From Zopfochytrium polystomum (lineage: Eukaryota; Chytridiomycota; Chytridiomycetes; Chytridiales; Chytridiaceae): 16,273 nt of DNA. The notes under the pieces were generated by a model that was not told where the DNA came from, did no database searches, and saw nothing but the letters and a program-made list of their open reading frames with translations. Positions 10,351 through 16,273 of this stretch are shown piece after piece; position 1 is the first letter of the stretch, and the number at the start of each line of letters is the position of its first letter. Location: assembly GCA_025765615.1 (NCBI GenBank), contig JAIVFJ010000656.1, positions 1 through 16,273 of the forward strand. Reading direction: 5' to 3'. A program made the translations under genes and the position numbers.

Positions 10351-10398
10351 CCTCAAGCCGGTCGGTGACGGTGCGGCTTCGAGCAGACATGCTTGAGG
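10351..10398. repeat. Inverted repeat with C-run/G-run extension
   Basis: CCTCAAGC at 10351-10358 pairs with GCTTGAGG at 10391-10398. Outside this core a C run (10339-10348) faces a G run (to 10402), so the stem could lengthen with a two-base bulge. The 32-nt loop is GC-rich. No known RNA family was recognised. Confidence 0.45.
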
Positions 10399-10478
10399 GG
10401 GGAATTATTTTGCCCGCCTAAGTTTTTGTCGGCCGGGAATGGAGCTGAGCGCGGAAAAGCAAATTCGCCGAACGCGAA

Positions 10479-10484
10479 CACGTG
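10479..10484. promoter_or_regulatory. E-box palindrome upstream of carrier
   Basis: CACGTG, the core site for bHLH factors, lies 175 bp before the carrier start codon. Single hexamers are common by chance, so this counts only together with the nearby CRE-like site. Confidence 0.3.
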
Positions 10485-10518
10485 AGGGAGTTGGCGTTCT
10501 TTGGGGGGGGGTAATCTG

Positions 10519-10526
10519 TGACGTCA
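10519..10526. promoter_or_regulatory. CRE-like palindrome upstream of carrier
   Basis: TGACGTCA, the full 8-bp site for ATF/CREB bZIP factors, lies 133 bp before the carrier ATG and 35 bp after a CACGTG E-box. bZIP factors of this class mediate stress and carbon responses in fungi. That it controls this gene is inference. Confidence 0.4.
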
Positions 10527-10658
10527 CCTTCGCTAAGCGATGGTCGGGATGAGAGAAAGACAGACCGTCAGACAGACCCGACCCGATTTCCGACCCCCCC
10601 CCATAACGCGTTGGCAAGAAAGACCACCACAGAAAACGTACGCCCGCCCACACCATCA

Positions 10659-11215
10659 ATGTCGTCTTCCTCATCCTCGGCGTCGTCGACGGCGCCCGCC
10701 CCGGCCGCGGGCAAACGCCAGCTGAAGCGCGAGATGGACGACATCAAGGCCTTCCGCGGGCGGCGCCGCGGGTGTCGCCACTGTCCTCGCCGGGGTACGT
10801 CCGTCGGCTGTCGTTTGCGCTCCCTCCGTTCGCGCTTGCCCGCGAACTGATCTTGATCGTTTCCACCCCCCGCGTCGCCGCCTTAAAATCTCGTGTGCTC
10901 GTGTCCGGTCAAACAAATGGCTAATCAACTACAACTTGCTCTTACAACGAAACCTGTACATTGCACAGCACCCCTTCGACACGCTCAAGTGCGCTTGCAG
11001 ACCTCTAACCAGTACTCTGGAATCGTTGATTGCTTCAAGCAAACCGTTCGGAAAGATGGCATTTTCGGCCTCTACAAGGGTATGACCAGCCCGTTGGTTG
11101 GAGTCACGCCCATGTTTGCCTTGTCGTTCTGGGTAAGCCGAGACTGGATCCAATCTCCCTCACTCCCTCCAGCTCACTGTCTTTACTGTTCTCGCCGCTC
11201 ACCTTCAATTTCTTG

Positions 11216-11248
<33 letters not shown>

Positions 11249-11893
11249 CAGGCCTACGACGTCGGCCAGCGCCTGGTCCTCGCGGCGACCCCCAACCGCA
11301 CCAGCAAAGAGCTGACCCTAACCGAGTACGCGATCGCGGGCGGCTTTTCGGCGATCCCGACGACGATCGTGACGACGCCGATGGAGCGGGTCAAGGTGGT
11401 GATGCAGACGCAGGACGCGAACCCGACCGGCAAAAAATAACACGGGCATGTTCGAACGCGGGGGCGCGGGATGTACCGGTAGTGGCGGGATCCGATCGCT
11501 GTACCGGGGCACGGTGGCGAGCGCTGGCGCGTGACGTCGCGGGCAGCGGCAGCGTACTTTGGTCGGGTACGAGGCCGTTGTACCGCGCGTTGAAGAAGGA
11601 CGGAAGAGAGCTTGAGCATGGGCGCGACGCTTGTTCGCCGGCGGGCATGGCCGGCGTGAGCATGTGGGTCATTGCCATCCCGCCCGACGTCGTCAAGTCG
11701 CGAATCCAGGCGTCGGCCCGCCGGCACTTACAAGGGCTTCATAGACTGCGGCGCGAAGATGGTCGCGGCGGAGGGCCCGCAAGCGCTGTTTCAAAGGCCT
11801 CGGCGCCGCGCTGCTGCGAGCGTTTCCGGCAAACGCGGCGGGTTTCATGGGCAGGGCTATCGCGCTTGAGGGCATGCACCAGTTGTTGGGTGA
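10659..11893 (+). CDS. CRC1: Mitochondrial carnitine/acylcarnitine carrier
   Basis: This SLC25-family inner-membrane carrier exchanges acylcarnitine for carnitine and feeds fatty-acid oxidation. Exons are 10659-10794, 10969-11132 and 11252 to about 11893. Three carrier repeats are visible: HPFDTLKVRLQT with YKGMTSPLVGVTPMF; TPMERVKVVMQTQ with GIRSLYRGT and LARDV; then the third signature PPDVVKSRIQ with KGFIDCGAK and RAFPANAA. The last motif is typical of the carnitine carrier. The N-terminus is Ser/Ala-rich with KRQLKREMDD. The frame is broken often: an extra base at 10754, a missing G at 10989, and about a dozen single-base shifts between 11432 and 11805, nearly all extra bases, starting with an in-frame TAA at 11438. 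Correcting exons 1 and 2 makes both exact codon multiples. The stop is uncertain: TGA at 11891 fits if one G is missing before it. Confidence 0.88.
11216..11242. repeat. A27 homopolymer in carrier intron 2
   Basis: Twenty-seven consecutive A residues fill the space just before the AG acceptor at 11250-11251, where a pyrimidine tract would normally lie. Together with the T25 tract at 11907 it brackets the heavily frameshifted third exon of the carrier. Confidence 0.95.
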
Positions 11894-11906
11894 TTGCCGG
11901 GGGGAA

Positions 11907-11931
11907 TTTTTTTTTTTTTTTTTTTTTTTTT
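11907..11931. repeat. T25 homopolymer
   Basis: Twenty-five consecutive T residues begin 13 bases after the probable carrier stop. The tract is complementary in orientation to A27 at 11216-11242, so a transcript or single strand covering both could fold the carrier's third exon into a large loop. Confidence 0.95.
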
Positions 11932-12082
11932 GGCTTCTTAGCAGGCGAGCGTGGCGGTGGGAAGGGGAGAGAGATCACAAATGTTTCGCTTTCCCCTTCG
12001 ATCTGCTTTGGACGCTGTGGAAGTCTTCGAGTTCCTTTCCATCTCCCATTGTCAACCTCTTTCTCATTGTAATAGTAAGCGA

Positions 12083-12104
12083 TTTTTTTTTTTTTTTTTT
12101 TTTT
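12083..12104. repeat. T22 homopolymer
   Basis: Twenty-two consecutive T residues lie 226 bp before the start codon of the Arb2-like gene. A similar but shorter T15 tract (13275-13289) is inside that gene's GC-AG intron. Confidence 0.95.
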
Positions 12105-12330
12105 CCTCTTCGTTGTGCCAAACACCCATTTGCTGTCGTCAGAACTTTGCATGAAACGACTAAGCCACCGACAGAGAGCCCCAACCGCAACCGCCCATCT
12201 TGCTCAAGCTCGCCGACCGATTATCAGCACCGACACCAACTGGACGCGCGCATTCCGCCGCTCCACATCGTCGTCATCCCCGCAGGAACCCACGCGACCC
12301 GCCCCCGCCTCCAACAACCCGACTCTGCGG

Positions 12331-14033
12331 ATGGCCGACGGGGACCGCTGCCCTCCGCGCGCTCGGGTACAAGTTTGAGAACGATCGCCTCGTAAAGCTC
12401 GATGGTAGGGGCAGCGGTCCCTCGGTCACGCTATTTGGGGGAGGACTGATCAAAACGCTTTTCACACACTTCCTGCGGCGACTGACGGGTTTTTTCTCTC
12501 GCCCCACACCAAAGGCTCGCCGTACGAGTTTTGAGGTCAAACCGGGAGACAGGGCTGTACAACCAAACCCACTACGAGTCTATTGGAGGTAAGACGGAGG
12601 GGCTCAGATTCAGAAAACGAACGGGGGCTCCCACTCGTAACGACGAAGAATTTGGCACGAAATAACCTTGTTGCACACCCTGTTGGATCATGCTCATCCC
12701 CCCCGGACCCACAGCCGCAACGACGGAGCTCATTGTAAACCGCCTTCAGTCAGAGTTTGGGTTGCGCAAGGAGACGGTCCCTATCGATACGGCGGCCGGC
12801 GAGCCGACGTCGTTTATTTTGATGAGGTAGGAGGCGTGTGTTTCTCTTTCCGTCCGTAACACAAAGGGTCTCTTCGACATTAGCCCCGACGCGCTGTCGT
12901 CCTCCGAGCCGCTGCTGCTTCTGCTTCCGGGAATTGCCATCCAGTTGAGTAGGAATGCATGAATGTCTGACTATGAGCGAACTGACCGTTAGTTTTTTCT
13001 TCTTTCCTTTTTACCAGAGTCGGTCAATGGGCGTGAGTATCATTGGCAGGCCATGGCGGGGACGGATGCAGTTTTTGTTGGATCCTTCCCTGACATTGAA
13101 CGGGTTGCCCCCTCCAGTCGCAAAATCGTGATCAACGAGAGCTTGCGACGCGGCAGCATGATGGAGTACGTGGGCCGCGCCACCGCGGCAGGTTACAACG
13201 TGATCATCTTCAACAGCAACATGAACCACGTCGAGAACAGGAGCATTCGAGGCGAGTTTTAAGAGGCGCGGCAGTTTTTTTTTTTTTTTGTTTTGTTTTC
13301 ACGCTCACATGTATTCCACCGCAATACCCCGTACAGGAAGCGAAAGCCCGGAAGCGCACGTCGCGTACGTGTGGGACACGTTTGTCAAGCCGGCTGCGGC
13401 GTCGGATATTGCGATCGTCGCGCACAGCTACGGCGGGGAGTGCACCGCGAGGTTGCTCGAGTCGCGTGGTTGGAGAAAGAACACAGAAATGGCCAGCTTG
13501 CCCTCTATTAACACGTCACGCCCCCTTGCTAGAATCGGAAGTCCGGGACCGGGTGCGCGGGATCGCATTCACGGACTCTGTGCACGTGCCGCGGCGAAGA
13601 GGAGCCCTGTTGCAATCGGTGCGGGTGATTCCGTCCTCCCCCTCTGTTAGCATACTGATTGTCGTCCTCTTTCTTCTCTTCACCGTCGCCTTTCCTCCGG
13701 CAATGTTGGTATATCGCATGTCCATTTTGCTCGGTGTCGGGGACTGCACTCTTTCAGCTCGCTGTGAATTGGGTCCGAAGCGACGCGCCGCTTGGGAAGA
13801 ATTTGGGCAGAGACGGGGCGGGGGTGCAGTTGTTTTCGGCGGGTGAGTGGGTTCTCCCTCTCTTTCTGGTTTTCGTCGTTCTTTACAACCGTCCTACGCA
13901 TTCACCCCGGTGTTTCCGCACACGCACACGCGCACGACTTTCGCTGCTATGGCCAGGCACGACGTCACACGACCAGACGACGGTGGTGGCAGCGGACGAG
14001 GTCTTCAAGTTTCTGGGGTCGCGTTTGGATTGA
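12331..14033 (+). CDS. Arb2/FAM172-family protein
   Basis: This is a homologue of fission-yeast Arb2 and animal FAM172/ARB2A, alpha/beta-hydrolase-like proteins. Arb2 belongs to the Argonaute siRNA chaperone complex. Ten exons: 12331-12404, 12515-12588, 12715-12826, 12884-12943, 13018-13032, 13118-13251, 13337-13465, 13533-13618, 13758-13842 and 13957-14033, giving about 280 residues. Conserved pieces in order are LRALGYKFENDRLVKLD, LYNQTHYESIG, EPTSFILMSPDAL, VGQWARKIVINESL, GYNVIIFNSN, SPEAHVAYVWDTFV, the nucleophile-elbow-like VAHSYGGE, GIAFTDSVH, NWVRSDAPLG and a C-terminal VFKFLGSRLD. Three extra bases need removal: in GGGG 12340-12343, TTTT 12529-12532 and GGG 12552-12554. All exon phases then agree. 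Exon 5 is only 15 nt and its borders are uncertain. Intron 6 starts with GC. Confidence 0.87.
13252..13336 (+). other. GC-AG intron in the Arb2-like gene
   Basis: Protein homology joins exon 6 (ending in Ile-Arg) to exon 7 (Ser-Glu-Ser-Pro-Glu) through a shared Gly codon in phase 1. That places the donor at AG|GCGAGT and the acceptor at GTACAG. No GT donor fits the frame. The rest of the donor matches the strong consensus typical of GC-AG introns. It contains a T15 tract. Confidence 0.7.
13275..13289. repeat. T15 homopolymer in an intron
   Basis: Fifteen T residues, then GTTTTGTTTTC, lie in the middle of the GC-AG intron of the Arb2-like gene, about 45 nt before its acceptor. This is longer than a usual polypyrimidine tract and belongs to the set of long A/T runs in the 11-13.3 kb part. 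Confidence 0.9.
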
Positions 14034-14083
14034 CCTCTCGTTGGAACCAGGAGAATACAGGGTTGAGGGAAGAATGTTTGTGG

Positions 14084-14101
14084 GGCCAAATTTGATTGGC
14101 C
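14084..14101. promoter_or_regulatory. Inverted repeat with CCAAT-box half in the IPMS promoter
   Basis: GGCCAA (14084-14089) and TTGGCC (14096-14101) form a perfect 6-bp inverted repeat around a 6-nt spacer. The right arm with the preceding AT gives ATTGG, a reverse CCAAT box. It lies 53 bp before the IPMS start codon in a 121-bp intergenic space, so it is a good candidate promoter element. Binding by a HAP/NF-Y-type factor is inference. Confidence 0.45.
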
Positions 14102-14154
14102 GATTGAAAGTGAGAGATTAGATCTTTTCCTTGCCGTTTCGCAACGCACACGGA

Positions 14155-16273
14155 ATGAGCACGAGCAACGGCAAGAAGCGCACGGCAGCCTCGGCCGCGG
14201 GGGCGGACGGCGACCTCCATGCCAGCAACGACCCCCAGCAGCAGCACAATGGCAGCTCCGCCGCCGACGGCAGCAAGAAGGCAAAGACCGACACGCCGCC
14301 GGTCGCAGCTGCCGCCGCGGCCGCCGAGAAACAGAAGCTGTACATCTTCGACACCTCGCTGCGCGACGGCGAACAGGCACGTTCCAGCCAACCCCGTTCA
14401 ACCCATCCAGCCCAACCACCCGCGTGCGCCCCCTCCTTCAACACCGTCGCTGTTGGCGACCCTTTCCTACCGGCCTTGCCTTTCCTTTCCTCGCAGCATG
14501 GCCTCCTTTGATAATGAATGATTCCTTCCATCACAGTCACCCGGCGTCACGCTGACAGCAGACGAAAAAGTCGAGATTGCTCGCCAGCTGTCGCGGCTAG
14601 GCGTCGACATTTGCGAGGCTGGCTTCCCCATCGCGTCCATCGGCGACTTTGAAGCCGTGCAGCGGATCGCAAAGGAAGTCGGCCCGCTTACGAGCAACAG
14701 GAAGAGCGGGAAGCCGATGGTAAGGGCCAATAATAAAACGGAAGACCCTGCAGCTCACCCGTCTTCCGTCTGTATTTGCAGGTGATTGCGGGGCTTGCTC
14801 GCGCCGTTCCCACCGACATTCAGCGCGCGCACGACGCCGTGAAGCACGCTCCGCTCCACCGCATCCACACGTTCCTCGCCACCTCCGACCTCCACCTCAA
14901 GTACAAGCTGCGGATCTCGCGCGAGGAGTGCATCACCCGCGCCACCGCTGCCGTCCAGTTTGCGCGGTCCCTCGGGTGCACGGATGTCGAGTTTTCGCCA
15001 GAGGACGCCGGGCGGTCCGACAAGGACTTTTTGTGCGAGGTGCTCGCGGCAGTCATCCGTGCTGGTGCCACGACCCTCAACATTCCCGACACCGTTGGAT
15101 ACAATACCCCCGAGGAGTACGGTGCAATCATTCGGTACTTGGTGGAGAACACTGAGGGTGCTGATAAGGTGAGGGCGGATCCGTTGCGTCGCTCCACGGG
15201 TTTCTCATGATCTTTTTGTCGGAAACAAGGTGATTTGGTCGACCCACTGCCACAACGACCTTGGCCTTGCAACAGCGAACACCCTTGCCGGCATTGTGAA
15301 TGGTGCGCGCCAAGTGGAAGTTACAATTAACGGCATCGGAGAGCGTGCAGGCAACACGGCCTTGGAGGAGATTGTGATGGCCATCCACACCCACCCAAAC
15401 ACGTTCCCGGTGTACCACACCATCGACACGCAGCAGATCTACATCACCTCCCAGCTCGTGACCAAAAAGACGGGCATGCCGGTTCAACCGAACAAGGCGA
15501 TCGTGGGCGCAAACGCCTTTGCGCATGAGTCAGGCATCCACCAGGACGGCGTCCTGAAGCACAAGGCGACCTACGAAATCATCCAACCCGAGTCTATCGG
15601 CCTGCCCTCCAACTCGCTGGTCCTCGGCAAACACTCTGGCCGCAACGCCTTCCGCGCACGGATCGAGCAGATCCTCGGCGACTCGGTGTACGCTGACAAG
15701 CTCGCGTCGCAGCCCGCCGCGTTCGAGACGCTCTTTGCGAGCTTCAAGCGCCTCGCCGACACGAAAAAGAGCGGCGTCACCGAGCAGGACCTGTACGCCC
15801 TCCTCGACGACCAGCTCAACATTGACGCCTCCGTCCGCGAAATTTACCGCCTCAAGTCGCTGCAGGTCGTCTCCGGGAGCGTCGTCATGGCCACCGCCAC
15901 CGTCGCGCTGTGGGACTACTCGAACGCGGCATCGGGCGCGGACGCCTCGAACGGCGACGCCGGGTCCCCCGCCGCCGCAGCCGCGGTTTCCGGGGCGTCT
16001 TCGTCGTCTTCGACGGCCGCAGCAACCGCATCGCCGTCCGGCGGCGCCTCTTCCACCCCGTCCTCTTCATCCTCCACAGCCGCGGCAGGCGAGCCCCTCC
16101 CGCCGCCAGGCGTCGTCGAGCGAGTGGACGCCGCGATCGGGCACGGCCCCGTGCACGCCATCTTCTCTGCGATCAACCGGCTGGTGGGGCTCCGCGGCAA
16201 CCTTCTCGCGTCGTACGAAGTCAAAGCCGTGACGGAGGGGTCGGACGCGCTGGGCAAGGTCGTTGTGCGGATC
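14155..16273 (+). CDS. leuA: 2-isopropylmalate synthase, plant/bacterial type (3' partial)
   Basis: This enzyme condenses acetyl-CoA with 2-ketoisovalerate, the first committed step of leucine synthesis. Exons are 14155-14376, 14537-14719, 14782-15168 and 15230 to the window edge, giving 612 residues so far with no frame break. Residues 1-60 are a low-complexity Ala/Ser/Gln tail without a clear mitochondrial signal. The TIM barrel follows, with [13 protein letters not shown] at 65-77 (D66 and R70 catalytic/metal site), HCH at 270-272 (metal ligands), NGIGERAGN at 298-306, [10 protein letters not shown] at 362-371 and GKHSGRNAF at 397-405. The C-terminal leucine-sensing domain starts near 464, is split by a 57-residue Ala/Ser/Gly insert (about 495-551) and resumes at [18 protein letters not shown]. 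The closest type is LeuA of bacteria and plants rather than yeast LEU4. The domain end lies outside the window. Confidence 0.95.
14377..14536 (+). other. GC-AG intron 1 of IPMS
   Basis: The nearly invariant motif DxSLRDGEQSPG is split so that exon 1 must end after GAACAG and exon 2 must start at TCACCC. This leaves CAG|GCACGT as the donor and ATCACAG as the acceptor. A nearby GT at 14381 would put exon 2 in the wrong frame. At 160 nt it is the longest intron of this gene; the other two are about 62 nt. Confidence 0.8.

Larger units (their letters stand above)
9731..10658. other. Gene-free region between peroxidase and carrier
   Basis: About 930 bp hold no supportable coding sequence. Open frames here show only low-complexity or random-looking protein. 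Visible structure is a 9-bp stem hairpin (9979-10015), a second inverted repeat (10351-10398), an E-box at 10479, a G run at about 10503-10511 and a CRE-like palindrome at 10519. The first half is T-rich and probably includes the peroxidase 3' UTR. The last 200 bp are probably the carrier promoter. Confidence 0.6.
11894..12330. other. Intergenic region between carrier and Arb2-like gene
   Basis: About 440 bp hold T25 (11907-11931) and T22 (12083-12104) tracts, and a C-rich, purine-poor leader before the ATG at 12331. Open frames through it encode runs of Phe or Lys from the homopolymers and are not credible. It should contain the carrier 3' end and the promoter of the next gene. Confidence 0.6.

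Noticed and set aside
11847..12395. 182-codon frame containing poly-Phe
   Set aside because: The length comes from reading through T25 and T22 as Phe runs. It begins out of the carrier frame context and ends in the Arb2 leader.
13409..13450. Arb2-like gene as an ordinary lipase or esterase because of the AHSYGG elbow
   Set aside because: The surrounding blocks (GQWAR, YVWD, TDSVH, C-terminal FKF) follow the Arb2/FAM172 order rather than that of secreted lipases.
2115..14033. Five frameshifted genes as pseudogenes
   Set aside because: Catalytic and structural motifs, splice sites and exon phases are all preserved, and only single-base indels break them. Decay would also leave substitutions and premature stops inside intact frames.

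Overview
The window is nuclear DNA from a GC-rich, intron-dense eukaryote. Every recognisable gene is split by short GT-AG introns (mostly 50-180 nt), coding exons are GC-rich, and long A/T and GA/CT simple repeats lie between or inside genes. Two things together suggest a flagellated (zoosporic, chytrid- or Blastocladia-like) fungus. One is a fungal-style LAT amino-acid permease with the GTGIF motif. The other is an adenylate kinase 7 protein with a C-terminal DPY-30 motif, a family tied to cilia and flagella. The taxonomic call is inference, about 60% sure; another flagellated protist is possible.

Layout. 1-2114: no supportable gene; GGGAT-like and GA repeats and a TATA box. 2115-4082 (+): LAT/APC amino-acid permease, six exons. 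4083-4462: convergent intergenic stretch with a 41-bp direct repeat. 7487-4463 (-): AK7, thirteen exons. 7488-8520: divergent intergenic region ending in a CT repeat. 8521-9730 (+): secreted class I haem peroxidase resembling cytochrome c peroxidase, three exons. 9731-10658: gene-free, with two hairpins, an E-box and a CRE-like palindrome. 10659 to about 11893 (+): mitochondrial carnitine/acylcarnitine carrier, three exons. 12331-14033 (+): Arb2/FAM172-family protein, ten exons. 14155 to the window edge (+): plant/bacterial-type 2-isopropylmalate synthase, four exons seen, 3' end missing.

The genes form no cluster with one obvious job: amino-acid uptake, flagellar nucleotide metabolism, extracellular peroxide use, mitochondrial fatty-acyl import, small-RNA/chromatin-type function and leucine synthesis. 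The tightest spacing is Arb2 to IPMS, with 121 bp between stop and start.

The most striking property is that five of the six genes carry single-base insertions or deletions that break the frame, mostly in short homopolymers, while the amino-acid sequence on either side stays well conserved. Correcting them makes exon lengths agree with intron phases in the permease, AK7, peroxidase and Arb2 genes and in carrier exons 1-2. IPMS and permease exon 6 are clean. This fits patchy consensus error better than gene decay, but recoding or RNA-level correction cannot be excluded from DNA alone. I found no CRISPR array, transposon, tRNA or rRNA, and no convincing new system.
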